The notes beneath the pieces were generated by a model, which was not told where the DNA came from, did not search any database, and saw only the letters and a list, made by a program, of their open reading frames with translations. Below are positions 25,202 to 34,251 of a stretch of DNA of 55,555 nucleotides, piece by piece. How positions within the stretch are numbered: position 1 is the stretch's first letter; every line of letters begins with the position of its first letter. Source of the DNA: Acidovorax sp. sic0104 (lineage in GTDB: Bacteria > Pseudomonadota > Gammaproteobacteria > Burkholderiales > Burkholderiaceae_C); NCBI RefSeq assembly GCF_019219095.1, contig NZ_JAHUWH010000027.1, positions 1 through 55,555 on the forward strand. The letters are read 5' to 3'. The position numbers and the translations under genes were made by a program.

Positions 25202-26491
25202 TCAGCAGAACGCCCGGCGCTGCTGCCGGAGTGCATCGCGGTCGATGCTGGCCGCCAACTGCTCCATGTCTGCCGCGCAGACGCCGTGCTGCAGAAAGTG
25301 CCGGGGCCATTGCTCGACCGCCTGGGCGACTTCCTGGATCAGTGCGATGGCACGTGCCCGCGTGATGCCGAATTCGCTCAGATCGGTCAGCGCGTTGTCC
25401 AGCGTGGACTGCGCGCCGTGCCGGCCCACCACCATGGCCTGGTAGCCCATGTTCTGCAGCGTGGGCACCACGTCGAACGCAGGGGCCAGGTCGTAGTACC
25501 CGTCAAAGCCCAGGCGCAGGCAGTGGTTGCGCTCGTGGTCATCGGTGTTGTCCATGAGGATGTTGAACACCATGCGCCGAAACAGCTCTTCGCGCAGTGC
25601 CTTCTGCCTGTCGGGGTGTGCTTGGCGCAGCAGCACGGTGGCGAGTGCTCCATAGCTTTCGGCCAGTCCCGCCGCTGCCAGCGCTGTCCTGGCAGAGATG
25701 CAGTGCACGCGCAGGCTCAGCGTATCCAGTTGCACACGGTCAAACCGCTGGATCGTGAGTGCGTGGCGCCGCGGTCCCCTGCCCAACCGCGATGCAAGGG
25801 GCAGAACGCCCGTGGAGGCCACATGGATGCCCGCCTGCTCCGCCAGCGTCATGGTGGCGTGCTCGATGAGGGGCGTGTCCACGGTGTCGTCCAGCTCGCT
25901 GAACTTGATCACGCAAGGGCCGCTGTCGGTTTGCAGCAGCGCCTTGGGCCGCGCCCCGCCCAGCGTCACGCCAGGCTGCACCAGCCGCTGGATCTCGGGG
26001 GTGACCGGAGCTTGTGACTGCACCTCTTCCACCGCCCGCACCATGGCCTCCAGATCGCGCAACTGCGGGTACGGCCCGATGCGGCGGGGGATGTAGTGGT
26101 CGGCCGATGTCGAGATACCCAGCGCGCCAAAGCGGTCGTCACCGGCAAACAGCAGCATCTCCAGAATGGACAGGCGTGCGGGGCGGTCGATGTGGCGGAT
26201 GATGCGCTCGCCCCAGCGGTCTGGCCGCGCATCGTCGATGGCGCCAGGAGCGCTGTCCTTGTGGCCCGCGCTGTACGCTTGGCCTGCCAGCAAGGGAAGG
26301 TCTTCGCTCAGCGCAAACTGCCACCAGTCTGCTGCGTAGGTGAACGTGGCGCAGTTGGGCACCAGCTGCGACAGACCCACCGCTCCGGTCAGCACGGGCT
26401 GTGCGGGGTTGACCAGCGCCCAGACGTAGAGCGTGTCTTGCGGCAGGTAGGACTGCGGCATGACCTGCGGCGCGGCGGACTGCGGGCTCAT
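25202..26491 (-). CDS. hipA: HipA-family serine/threonine kinase toxin
   Basis: 429 residues. HipA features are the glycine-rich loop VTLGGARPKALL (about residue 175), the ATP-side Lys in CVIKFSEL, the QRFDR motif, the catalytic segment NILMDNTDDHERNHCL, and the metal-binding YDLAPAFDVVPT. In the known system HipA phosphorylates glutamyl-tRNA synthetase and causes dormancy, while HipB neutralises it and represses the operon. It overlaps hipB by ATGA. The N-terminal region diverges from E. coli HipA, so the target may differ. Confidence 0.88.
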   Translation of the reverse strand: MSPQSAAPQVMPQSYLPQDTLYVWALVNPAQPVLTGAVGLSQLVPNCATFTYAADWWQFALSEDLPLLAGQAYSAGHKDSAPGAIDDARPDRWGERIIRHIDRPARLSILEMLLFAGDDRFGALGISTSADHYIPRRIGPYPQLRDLEAMVRAVEEVQSQAPVTPEIQRLVQPGVTLGGARPKALLQTDSGPCVIKFSELDDTVDTPLIEHATMTLAEQAGIHVASTGVLPLASRLGRGPRRHALTIQRFDRVQLDTLSLRVHCISARTALAAAGLAESYGALATVLLRQAHPDRQKALREELFRRMVFNILMDNTDDHERNHCLRLGFDGYYDLAPAFDVVPTLQNMGYQAMVVGRHGAQSTLDNALTDLSEFGITRARAIALIQEVAQAVEQWPRHFLQHGVCAADMEQLAASIDRDALRQQRRAFC

Positions 26492-27120
26492 GGCCGCGCT
26501 TTCTTGTGCCCCGCGATCAGCGCGGCCAGGCCTGCGGCCGTGCTGTTGGGCGAGCGGTTCGGCGCGCCGAGCCCCACGACTTGCAAGGCTTGCTCGATCT
26601 GTTCTTCGGGGCTCAACCCAGTGGTCTTCTGCATGGCCTTTTTTGCTGGGTTGGCAGGGCTTGTTCCCTCGAAGGAGCCCTTCGTCTCTTGGACAAAGTG
26701 CGCGGCTCCCAGGCGGGCAGGTACGCTGGTGTTTGAGACGGGCGGCAGGACCGCAGGTTTTGCGGTGCTTGCTGGCGCCTTCGCGTCTTTGTGCGCCGCA
26801 GCCTGCGCAGCGCGCCGTGGCCGGGCTCTGGCCACTTCAAGCTCCAGCGATGTGAGGTCGTTCTGCGGCGCAATCAGGTCGGCCAGTCCCTGGGCTTGGT
26901 TGATGAGCCACATGCACATCACATACGACGCCATGGACACCGACGGGTCGCCGCGCTCGATGCGCGCCATGGTGGGTTGCGATACGCCCAGCCGCTGGGC
27001 CCACTGGGCCTGCGTTTCCTTTCGGCGCTTGCGTGCAATCACGATGTTCTGCGCGAGCAACGCGATCTGCTGAAGAACTGCCTGGGGGTAGTCAGCGGGC
27101 TTGGTGTTTTGGGATGGCAT
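26488..27120 (-). CDS. hipB: HipB-like XRE-family antitoxin with long C-terminal tail
   Basis: 210 residues. A helix-turn-helix at about residues 25-70 (RKETQAQWAQRLGVSQPTMARIE) is the XRE domain. The remaining ~130 residues form a basic, Ala/Pro-rich tail ending in a helical segment (LSPEEQIEQALQVVGLG). Classical HipB is about 90 residues, so the tail is unusual. The gene is coupled to hipA and preceded by four half-sites of one inverted motif, consistent with autorepression. Confidence 0.85.
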   Translation of the reverse strand: MPSQNTKPADYPQAVLQQIALLAQNIVIARKRRKETQAQWAQRLGVSQPTMARIERGDPSVSMASYVMCMWLINQAQGLADLIAPQNDLTSLELEVARARPRRAAQAAAHKDAKAPASTAKPAVLPPVSNTSVPARLGAAHFVQETKGSFEGTSPANPAKKAMQKTTGLSPEEQIEQALQVVGLGAPNRSPNSTAAGLAALIAGHKKARP

Positions 27121-27240
27121 TCATAGATGTTATCTGAATAATATTTAAAAGAACATCTATGAATTAACTTTCCGCAAATGAATCGGAGGGAAAGTATTCA
27201 TAGATGCATAAAAATTGGCAATTTATGCATGTCTATGAAT
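27120..27240 (-). promoter_or_regulatory. hipBA operator/promoter region
   Basis: TTCATAGATG occurs at 27120-27129 and 27197-27206. Its inverse CATCTATGAA is at 27154-27163, and a near-match (TCTATGAAT) is at 27232-27240. This makes two inverted pairs, each with about a 24-base spacer. The nearest overlaps the hipB start codon. Confidence 0.7.
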
Positions 27241-27283
27241 GAATTTTCCGTCCTGTGCATTCCTTTTGCGGGGCCTGAGCGGA

Positions 27284-27772
27284 TCACTCCACCGCCATGC
27301 CAGGCACTTCCGGCCCGATCTTGAACACCCCGCTCACCCGTGCGCACGGCTCGCCATCGGCGGTGACCAGGCCTTGGGCGAACACCAGCGATCGTGTGAT
27401 GCGCAGCGGGCCCGCCTCACCCTGCACCCACATGCCCAGCCGGACCGGGGCCAGGTAGTCGACCTGCAGGCTGATGGTGGGCAGGAAGCGGCCTTCCAGC
27501 TCGGTGGTCTTGTGGTGCACTGACAGCGGCAGCAGCATGTCGCAGAACGTGGCCATCATGCCGCCGTGCAGGTTGCCCATGGTGTTCACATGGCGCTGCT
27601 CGACGCGAAATCCGAACTGGACTTCGGCACCCTGCCGGCGCAGGAACAGCGGGCCGTTGCTCTGGATGAAGGGGCCGCCAGCGCCGAGCACGCCGAAGCC
27701 CTCCGGAATCGCGGGCGGGTTGTCTGGCGCAAAGGTGTCTGCGGCGGGGCTGCCCTCGCGGTGCCCGGTCAC
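27284..27772 (-). CDS. PaaI-like hotdog thioesterase
   Basis: 162 residues from a GTG overlapping the stop of the preceding transglutaminase gene (GTGA). The hotdog signature HVNTMGNLHGGMMATFCDMLL contains the conserved NxHGG(M)xxxxxD catalytic pattern of PaaI/YbgC-type acyl-CoA thioesterases, followed by SLQVDYLAPVRLG. It probably hydrolyses a short or aromatic acyl-CoA. The coupling to a transglutaminase-like gene is unexplained. Confidence 0.85.
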   Translation of the reverse strand: MTGHREGSPAADTFAPDNPPAIPEGFGVLGAGGPFIQSNGPLFLRRQGAEVQFGFRVEQRHVNTMGNLHGGMMATFCDMLLPLSVHHKTTELEGRFLPTISLQVDYLAPVRLGMWVQGEAGPLRITRSLVFAQGLVTADGEPCARVSGVFKIGPEVPGMAVE

Positions 27773-28476
27773 CGGGCTACCTCGCGCGACACGTCCGCGT
27801 CGAAGCTCGCTCCGTTCAGCGCGCTGGTGGTGCTGCTGCGGCCACTGCTGCCGGTATCGAGCCAGCCGCTGTACACGGCCTGGAAGTCCGCCACGATCTG
27901 CGCGAGCGGCATGTCGTCGAAGGCGCCGCGCTGGTGCACATACTCCATGTGGCGCGCGCCGGATTTGTCGAACGGGTGGTAGATGGAATCGTTCTCGCCG
28001 TCGAATTCGAGCGGCAGCAGCCCGAAGCGGTCGCACAGCTCGATGTTGAAAGCCGGCGTGGCCTTGCGCCACTGTCCGCCGAGCCAGATGTCGGTATAGC
28101 CGTGCCAGATGAAGAGGTCGGTCTTCATGGTCTCGCGCATGCGCTCGGTGCTGAGGTGGTTGCGCACGTCGGCAAAGCCCATGCGCGCGGGGATGCCCGC
28201 AGCGCGGCACGCGGCGGTGAGCAGCGCGGCCTTGGGCACGCACCAGCCGTGGCCGTTGGCCAGCACGCTGCTGGCCGCCATGCCCTCGGGCGACAGGTCG
28301 ATGCGGTAGGGGTCGTAGCGAAAGCCGTCGCGCACGGCCAGGTACAGGGCGATGGCGCGTTCACGGTCGGTGGCGCCGCGTGCGTGCTCGGCTGCGAAGG
28401 CCTGCACGGCCGGGGCGTCGCTGTCGATGAGCGCGGTGGCCCGCAGCGCAGCGGGCGTGGGGTGGTCCGGGGTCAT
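27769..28476 (-). CDS. Transglutaminase-like (papain-fold) protein
   Basis: 235 residues from MTPDHPTPAALRATAL, with a GGAGA ribosome site. The catalytic cysteine is in NGHGWCVPKAALL, and the histidine in LFIWHGYTDIWLGG, which is followed by the aspartate/asparagine region ATPAFN. This fits the bacterial transglutaminase-like superfamily, whose members are usually proteases or amidases rather than crosslinkers. It is cytoplasmic by sequence (no signal peptide). It is translationally coupled to the thioesterase. The substrate is unknown. Confidence 0.85.
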   Translation of the reverse strand: MTPDHPTPAALRATALIDSDAPAVQAFAAEHARGATDRERAIALYLAVRDGFRYDPYRIDLSPEGMAASSVLANGHGWCVPKAALLTAACRAAGIPARMGFADVRNHLSTERMRETMKTDLFIWHGYTDIWLGGQWRKATPAFNIELCDRFGLLPLEFDGENDSIYHPFDKSGARHMEYVHQRGAFDDMPLAQIVADFQAVYSGWLDTGSSGRSSTTSALNGASFDADVSREVAR

Positions 28477-28598
28477 GGTTCTTTGTCTCCTTGCGGCCCA
28501 GTGTGACTGCCGCTGCGGTGCGAGGCTGTCACGGTCGTGCCAAGGGGCAGTGTGCCGGATGACGCGCGCAGGCCGCAGGCCATGGGGTTTCGGTGGCG

Positions 28599-29246
28599 TC
28601 ACACCCGCCAGGCCGGCAGCTCCCAGTTGCGCCACAGCGCCAGGCCGCGCAGCCCGGCCGTGAGCAGCACACAGGCCACCAGGGGCGCCCAGTCCGGGGC
28701 GTGCAGGTGGCGCAGGGCCACGTCGGCCCAGCCGCCGGCGAAGGCGCACAGCGCATACGGCCGGTGGTCGCTGAAGGCCTGGGGCACCTCGTTGCACAGC
28801 ACGTCGCGCAGCACGCCGCCGAAGACGCCGGTGATCACGCCCATCATCACCGCGATGATCGGCTCCATGCCGATGGCGGTGGCGATGTCCAGGCCCACCG
28901 CCGCGAACAGGCCCAGGCCGATGGCGTCGGGCACGAGCATGGCGCGCTCGGTGGGCTCGAAGTGGCGCTGGCGCATGAACAGCATGGCGCCCACGCACAG
29001 GGCCAGGATGCCCCAGACAAAACCGGTGTGGCGGATCCAGAAGAAGGGCCGCTGGTCCAGCAGCAGGTCGCGCAGCGTGCCGCCGCCAAAGGCTGCGACG
29101 AAGGCCAGCACGCACACGCCCACGGCGTCGAGCCGCTTGCGCGCGGCCGCAATCACGCCCGACAGTGCGAACGCGATGGTGGCCGCCACTTCCAGCAGAA
29201 AGCGCAGGGTGTGCACCCAGGGGGCGTCGAGCAGCGAAGGGTCCAT
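28599..29246 (-). CDS. Trimeric intracellular cation channel-like (UPF0126) membrane protein
   Basis: 215 residues from MDPSLLDAPWVHTL, about seven transmembrane helices in two repeated halves. Each half has the glycine-rich signature with RD: AAFGGGTLRDLLLDQRP and GVFGGVLRDVLCNEVP. These UPF0126/TRIC proteins form homotrimeric K+-selective pores. No neighbouring gene indicates a role. The longer frame upstream is less likely. Confidence 0.88.
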   Translation of the reverse strand: MDPSLLDAPWVHTLRFLLEVAATIAFALSGVIAAARKRLDAVGVCVLAFVAAFGGGTLRDLLLDQRPFFWIRHTGFVWGILALCVGAMLFMRQRHFEPTERAMLVPDAIGLGLFAAVGLDIATAIGMEPIIAVMMGVITGVFGGVLRDVLCNEVPQAFSDHRPYALCAFAGGWADVALRHLHAPDWAPLVACVLLTAGLRGLALWRNWELPAWRV

Positions 29247-29303
29247 GGGCGCGATTGTGCCGTGGCGCCGCGCGAGGAAGGGCAAGCTCCGGGGTGCACC
29301 CAA

Positions 29304-29363
29304 ATTGCTATTGAAAATGTAGCTATTAGCGCTTGTTTATCAAGCGCTGGAGCCTGGTTTGAC
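29304..29363. repeat. Short dispersed repeat (TAGCTG-GCGCTT family)
   Basis: Contains ATTGCTATTGAAAATGTAGC followed by an inverted GCGCTTG/CAAGCGC hairpin (29330-29347). It belongs to the same family as 23493, 34844, 36934, 37751 and 52013. Confidence 0.6.
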
Positions 29364-29372
29364 CCAAAAAAA

Positions 29373-29720
29373 TCACGCCCGCACGAGCTGCCAGGCCAGC
29401 GCCAGCACACAGCCGGTGCCGCCCAGCGCGCCCAGCCGGCGGGCCCACTGCAGGCTGGCGGTGGGCCACTGGTTCATGGACAGCACCAGCAGCCAGCCCA
29501 GCACCATCCATGCGGCCACCACCAGGGCCAGGCCGGCCGCCAGCCCCGCCGCCGTGGTGGCGGCCAGGGCCTGCAGCACCAGGGTGGCCAGCGCCATGGC
29601 AAAGGCGCGCCCCGATGCCCCGGTTCCGTCGCCCCAGGCGCGGGTGGACACGGTGCGGGCCCAGCCGGTCAGGGCCATCAGGGAAGCCAGTGCGGCGCAC
29701 GCGCCGGTGATTTCGTTCAT
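29373..29720 (-). CDS. Small membrane protein of siderophore operon (DUF3325-like)
   Basis: 115 residues, four predicted helices: MNEITGACAALASLMALTGW, LATLVLQALAATTAAG, LALVVAAWMVLGWLLVLSM and a C-terminal one. Its ATG overlaps the upstream membrane gene stop (ATGA). Size, topology and place at the end of a TonB receptor/PepSY operon match DUF3325-type proteins. The domain assignment is from memory of such operons and not certain. Confidence 0.65.
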   Translation of the reverse strand: MNEITGACAALASLMALTGWARTVSTRAWGDGTGASGRAFAMALATLVLQALAATTAAGLAAGLALVVAAWMVLGWLLVLSMNQWPTASLQWARRLGALGGTGCVLALAWQLVRA

Positions 29721-30625
29721 GCGGTCTCCGGGGGCTGGGGATTTGCGGCGGGGGCAGGCGGATGCGGCGTGGCGTGGCCCGCGCGCCGTCCGCGCATTGC
29801 GGGCATCGCACGCACTGCACGCAGCAGCCACGGGGCGGCGGCGGCCAGCGCGCACAGCGCGGACGCCGCCGCCCACTGCACCAGCCCGGCCTTGGCCGCC
29901 AGGCCGCCATAGGCCAGTGCCGCCAGTGTCCACAGCAGCGCGGTGGTGCGGGGCGCCCAGTGGCGCAGCGTGGCAGCCGGCAGGGCCACGAAGAAGGACA
30001 GCAGCAGGCCCAGCATGCCGGAGGATCTTGCAGGCTCCGTGGCGACGATGTGGGCGAGCCGGAACGACTCCACGGCCAGCACACCGCTCAGCCAGAACGG
30101 CAGGTGCGCGGGCACCACCAGGCGGCCCCAGCCGCGCGGGTGCCAGCGGGAGCGTGGCGGTGCCACGGGGTGTGCAGCGGTGCCGGACGTTGCCACGGCA
30201 GCAGGGCGGACCGCCTTGCGCCGATGCGCCTGTACCCGCTGCGGCCCGATGAAGACAGCGATGCCCGCGCAGGCCATGCCCACGGCGGCCAGGCTGGCGC
30301 ACATGGCAGGCGCCTGCGCGCTGCCCAGCACCCAGCCCGCCAGACCTGCCATCACCAGCATGGCGCCAGCGCCGCCCAGTGCCACGCGCCACAGCGCGAG
30401 GGTGCGCAGCGCGGCAGCGGCCAATGCGGACATCAGCAGCCACACGCCGATGAGCACCCACGTCGCCCACACCGGCCGCTGCGCCAGCGAGGGCAGGCCG
30501 GACGGCCCCCACAAATGCACGAACACCGCCACGACCAGCGCGGCGGGCGTGGTGGCGTGCAGGGCCAGGAAGAAGCGTTGCATGGTCGAAGGAATAGAAG
30601 AATCCGGCGGCTTGGAGCTGGACAT
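29717..30625 (-). CDS. Multi-helix membrane protein of siderophore operon, unknown family
   Basis: 302 residues from MSSSKPPDSS. A start at MQRFFLALHATTP (30583) is an alternative. Two hydrophobic halves, with four or more helices each, flank a basic His/Arg/Pro-rich cytosolic loop at about residues 130-170. The second half ends in GGLAAKAGLVQWAAASALC. It lies between the PepSY gene and the small membrane gene, where related operons usually have a ~100-residue DUF3649 protein. This one is three times that size, and I recognise no family. A role in ferric-siderophore handling is inferred from position. Confidence 0.6.
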   Translation of the reverse strand: MSSSKPPDSSIPSTMQRFFLALHATTPAALVVAVFVHLWGPSGLPSLAQRPVWATWVLIGVWLLMSALAAAALRTLALWRVALGGAGAMLVMAGLAGWVLGSAQAPAMCASLAAVGMACAGIAVFIGPQRVQAHRRKAVRPAAVATSGTAAHPVAPPRSRWHPRGWGRLVVPAHLPFWLSGVLAVESFRLAHIVATEPARSSGMLGLLLSFFVALPAATLRHWAPRTTALLWTLAALAYGGLAAKAGLVQWAAASALCALAAAAPWLLRAVRAMPAMRGRRAGHATPHPPAPAANPQPPETA

Positions 30626-30671
30626 GGGAGCGGATCGGGGCCTCATTCGGATGGGCGTTCGGTCATTCGAT

Positions 30672-30733
30672 ACCGTCCGGGCGGAGCCTGTCGAAGCCTT
30701 GCCCGGCGCGTCGACAGGCTCCGCGTGAACGGT
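30672..30733. repeat. Dispersed palindromic repeat (GCCTGTCGAAG family), copy 2
   Basis: The inverted arms (GGCGGAGCCTGTCGAAG and CGTCGACAGGCTCCGCG) mirror the copy at 20580-20647 and lie between two genes of the iron operon. Confidence 0.75.
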
Positions 30734-30743
30734 TCAATGGGTA

Positions 30744-31907
30744 TCAGCCGGCCGCCGCGATGCCGCCCCCCGCAGCGTCTTGCGCAGTCTCGGCCTCGCG
30801 CCGGCGCTGCTGGCGAGCGTCCAACCAGATCAGCGTGCCCGAGATCGACAAAAAGGCCGGTGTCATGCCCAGAAAGAAGTACAGCCACTTGAGCGCCAGC
30901 CCGCCGAAGTCGCCGAAGTGCAGCGGCTCCATGAGCCCGTTGACGAGCGACCAGAAGCCCGCCGTGCGCGGGTCGTGCACCTTTTTCGGCACGCCCGTCG
31001 CGGCGTTGATGTCCACCCGCGCGGTGCTGGCCAGGTGGTTGTTCAGATTCCCGGTGAATCCGGCCTCGGCCGTGTCGGTGCCCCAGCGGCGCATGGAGAC
31101 ATAGCGGGCCTCCAGGCCCGGTACGGCCTGCTGCGCGGTCGCGTACAGCGCGTCCAGTGACTGCATGCGCACCGGCTCGGCCGCGTCGCCCGCGGCTGCC
31201 TTGCGCACAGGTTTTGCAGCCGCTGCCGGGGCGGAGGCACTGCTGGTGGTCACGTACTTGTAGCCCTGCTCGAACAGCGGTGCCAGGCCCATCCACGCGC
31301 CCGTGGCAGCGATCAGGATGTGAAAGAACAAGCCCCAGATGCCGGCGGACTTGTGCAGGTCGGACATCACCACGCGAAAGCTGCGGCCCCAGCGCTGGGT
31401 GAACAGCTCGGCCAGGATCTTGCGGTGGATGACGATGCCGGTGGCAATGAGCACCAGCATGGCCGCGCCCAGAAAGCCCACGATCCAGCGCGGCCCGAAG
31501 AACAGGAACACGTGCAGCATGCGCAGGTACTGGCCCAGCTGGCTGTCCACCGGGCCCACCACCGCGCCGGTGTCCGAGCGCATGGCGACCTTGGTGCGCG
31601 TGCTGGCGGGTGCGCCGCGCTCGCGGATGAAGGCGAAGTAGCTCGGGTTCACCGCATCGGGCAGCGCGATGGTCTCCACCGTGGCGCCGGGGTAGCGGGT
31701 GTGCAGCTGGGTCAGCACCGCGTCGAGCGATGCCGGGTGCTCCGACCGGGGCAACTTCGCCAGCGACGGATTGGCCCACAGGTCGATCTCGTTCTTGAAG
31801 ACCACCACCGCGCCCGAGAAGCACACGATGAACAGCAGGAGCCCCGTGACGATGCCCGCCCAGGAGTGCAGGACGAAGAGGCGGTTGAGGGTGCGCTGAC
31901 TGGTCAT
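30744..31907 (-). CDS. PepSY-associated transmembrane protein
   Basis: 387 residues from MTSQRTLNRLFVLHSWAG. The characteristic first helix WAGIVTGLLLFIVCFSGAVVVF is followed by the conserved DLW, a periplasmic PepSY-like domain, and three more helices. The last is ALKWLYFFLGMTPAFLSISG with WLDARQQRRR after it. Histidines sit near the helices (LHSWAG, LHVFLFF, DLHKSAG, PLHFGD). Such proteins accompany TonB siderophore receptors and are implicated in ferric-siderophore reduction in the inner membrane. The gene lies 32 bases after the receptor. Confidence 0.9.
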   Translation of the reverse strand: MTSQRTLNRLFVLHSWAGIVTGLLLFIVCFSGAVVVFKNEIDLWANPSLAKLPRSEHPASLDAVLTQLHTRYPGATVETIALPDAVNPSYFAFIRERGAPASTRTKVAMRSDTGAVVGPVDSQLGQYLRMLHVFLFFGPRWIVGFLGAAMLVLIATGIVIHRKILAELFTQRWGRSFRVVMSDLHKSAGIWGLFFHILIAATGAWMGLAPLFEQGYKYVTTSSASAPAAAAKPVRKAAAGDAAEPVRMQSLDALYATAQQAVPGLEARYVSMRRWGTDTAEAGFTGNLNNHLASTARVDINAATGVPKKVHDPRTAGFWSLVNGLMEPLHFGDFGGLALKWLYFFLGMTPAFLSISGTLIWLDARQQRRREAETAQDAAGGGIAAAG

Positions 31908-31939
31908 GGTGGCGGTGGCGCGCGAGGGGCCCAAGGGGA

Positions 31940-34138
31940 TCAGAAGAAGTACGCCACGCCCACGCTGAAGTTGCGCGGCAGCGCGGGCGAGACCACGTTG
32001 GCATTGATCGCGCCGTCGTAGTACGCCTTGTTGAACACGTTCTTCACGCCGGCCGTCACGCGGTAGTTGTCGCCCGCGTAGCTGATGGACGCATCGGCCA
32101 CCACGTACGACGGCAGCGTGAAGGGGTACGAGCCGATCTGCTCGCTCACATAGCGCCCGCCCACGCCCAGCGTCACGCGCGAGTACTGCGGCAGCTTGTA
32201 GGTGGCCCACGCGGTGAGCGTGTGGCGCGGCGTGAGGTTCAGCGGCAGGCCCACGATGGCGGCATTGTTGTCGCGCGTGACCTTGGTCTGTGTGTAGGTG
32301 TAGGCGCTGGTCAGCTTCCAGCCGTTCTTGAGGTCGGCGCCCAGCTCCAGCTCCAGGCCGCGCGCGCGCTGCTGGCCGGTCTGCACGCTGAAGCCGGTGT
32401 TCACCGGGTCGGCGGTGGTGACGTTCTCGCGCACCAGGTCGAACACGGCGAGCGCGCCGGTGAGCTGGCCATTGGGCGACTCATACTTCACGCCGGCCTC
32501 CCACTGCTTGCCGGTCTCGGGCACGAAGTTCGATCCCGCAAAGGTCAGGCCCGATTGGGGCAGGAACGATTCGCCGTAGCTGCCGTACGCGGCCCAGCCG
32601 GGCTTGAACTCGTAGACCAGGCCGGCCGACAGCGTGGTGGCGCTGTCCTTCTGGCGCGTCTGGGTGTTCGCCACGCGGTTGTCGGTGTCGTTGGTGGACC
32701 AGTCGCGGCGCAGGCCCACGAGGGCCGTCCAGCCTTCGCCGAACTTGATCTGGTCCTGCGCGTACAGGCCCGCCACCGTGAGCTTGGCGGGCGCATCGCT
32801 GGTCAGTGCTTCGGGGCAGGTGGCCTGCATGCCGTACACCGGCGCGAACAGGTCGAGCGCGCCGATACGGCAGGTGCGGCTGGCCAGAAGGCTGTGGCCG
32901 CTGCGCACATCCAGGCCGGTGACGAGCTGGTGCTTGGCGCCCAGTGCCTCGAAGCGCGAGAGCAGCGAGGTGTCGGTGGCCAGCAGGTCGTAGTCCATGT
33001 ACTGGCGCGATGCCTGGCGGTTCTGCAGCCGCTGGTTGGCCTGCAGGGCCTGGTTGGAGACGAAATTGCCCGTGCCTTTCTCGGTCTCGTAGCGCACGTT
33101 CTGGCGCAAGGTCATGGCGTCGGACAGCTTGTGCTCCAGCGCATAGCCCACCGTGGTGCTCTCCACGTCGTACACGCCAAAGGCCGGCTCGCCCGTGAAC
33201 AGCGTGCGGGACAGCGTGCCATTGCGGTTGGGCAGCAGCGTGCCGTAGGGCGTGATGCCCTGCTGGCGCATCCATTCGCTGCGGCTGTAGGTGGCAAACA
33301 GCACCAGGTCGGTCTGCGCACCCAAGTCGATGGACAGCGAGGGCGCGAACCAGCGGTCCTTGCGGTAGACGAACTGCGTCGGGTCGTCGGACTCGGACAC
33401 CTGCGCGTTGATCCGCAGCGCCGTCTTGCCCGATTCGGACAGCGGCCGGTTCACATCGGCCTGCAGCGTGCGCTGGCCGAAACTGCCCACTTCCACGCCC
33501 ACTTCATTGAGTGCCTCCTTCTTGGGCCGCTTGCTCACCGCATTGACGATGCCGCCAGGCTGCACCTGGCCGTAGAGCACCGAGGCCGTGCCCTTGAGCA
33601 CCTCGAAGCGCTCGTAGCCGTAGGGCTGCAGCTTGGCCCACATGCCGGGGCTTTGCACCAGGCCGTCCACCAGGATGGATTCGGTGGAGCGAAAGCCACG
33701 GATGTTGATGTCGTCGAACCCCCGGCGCCCGAAGTTGACGGGGCTCACGCCTGCCACGGTCTGCAGCGCCTGCTGCACGTTCACGATCTGGCGCGACTCC
33801 ATCTGTTCGCGCGTGACCACGCTGACCGACTGCGGCGTCTCCAGCCGCCGCATGGGGGCCTTGCCGGCGGTCTGCGCTTCGACGGGGGCAAAGCCCATGT
33901 CCTTTTCGGTGCTGGCGTTGATGCGCACTTCCTGCAACTGAGGGGCCGCGACGGCGGCGGGGGCCGTGGTTTCCGCAGCCGGGGCCCCGGCCTGTTGCGC
34001 CATCGCTGCCTGGGCCAGGCACAGGGCCAGCGGGGTCAGGGCGAAAAGGCGGGCCTGGCGGGCGGAGGGATTCGAAAACGCAAAGGTGCGGCGGGCAGCG
34101 CTGGACGCCAGGGCCGCGCGGGAGTGCTTCAAAGACAT
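31940..34138 (-). CDS. TonB-dependent siderophore receptor
   Basis: 732 residues. A long signal peptide (to about residue 48, LALCLAQAAMAQQ) precedes a TonB-box region and the plug domain (ETPQSVSVVTREQMESR, GRRGFDDINIRGF, VEVLKGTASVLYGQ-like FEVLKGTASVLYGQVQPGG). A 22-stranded barrel follows and ends in RNFSVGVAYFF, a typical outer-membrane signal. The FhuE/FoxA-like form suggests a ferric hydroxamate or similar siderophore. No extra N-terminal signalling domain is visible, so a sigma-factor cascade is unlikely. A candidate Fur box lies 90 bases upstream. Confidence 0.93.
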   Translation of the reverse strand: MSLKHSRAALASSAARRTFAFSNPSARQARLFALTPLALCLAQAAMAQQAGAPAAETTAPAAVAAPQLQEVRINASTEKDMGFAPVEAQTAGKAPMRRLETPQSVSVVTREQMESRQIVNVQQALQTVAGVSPVNFGRRGFDDINIRGFRSTESILVDGLVQSPGMWAKLQPYGYERFEVLKGTASVLYGQVQPGGIVNAVSKRPKKEALNEVGVEVGSFGQRTLQADVNRPLSESGKTALRINAQVSESDDPTQFVYRKDRWFAPSLSIDLGAQTDLVLFATYSRSEWMRQQGITPYGTLLPNRNGTLSRTLFTGEPAFGVYDVESTTVGYALEHKLSDAMTLRQNVRYETEKGTGNFVSNQALQANQRLQNRQASRQYMDYDLLATDTSLLSRFEALGAKHQLVTGLDVRSGHSLLASRTCRIGALDLFAPVYGMQATCPEALTSDAPAKLTVAGLYAQDQIKFGEGWTALVGLRRDWSTNDTDNRVANTQTRQKDSATTLSAGLVYEFKPGWAAYGSYGESFLPQSGLTFAGSNFVPETGKQWEAGVKYESPNGQLTGALAVFDLVRENVTTADPVNTGFSVQTGQQRARGLELELGADLKNGWKLTSAYTYTQTKVTRDNNAAIVGLPLNLTPRHTLTAWATYKLPQYSRVTLGVGGRYVSEQIGSYPFTLPSYVVADASISYAGDNYRVTAGVKNVFNKAYYDGAINANVVSPALPRNFSVGVAYFF

Positions 34139-34230
34139 GGATGTCCCGGTGGTGGAGGGTGGGCAAAAACGCGGGGTGCACTGGCTCGCGTTGTGTTCCG
34201 GGACGCTGGCTGGCGGGAGGGTAGGGATTG

Positions 34231-34251
34231 TAATGCGAATAGTTATCGTTT
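34231..34251 (-). promoter_or_regulatory. Candidate Fur box of the siderophore operon
   Basis: TAATGCGAATAGTTATCGTT on the plus strand, read on the other strand, resembles the GATAAT hexamer array (GATAAC-TATTCG-CATTA). It lies upstream of the receptor gene. Confidence 0.55.
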
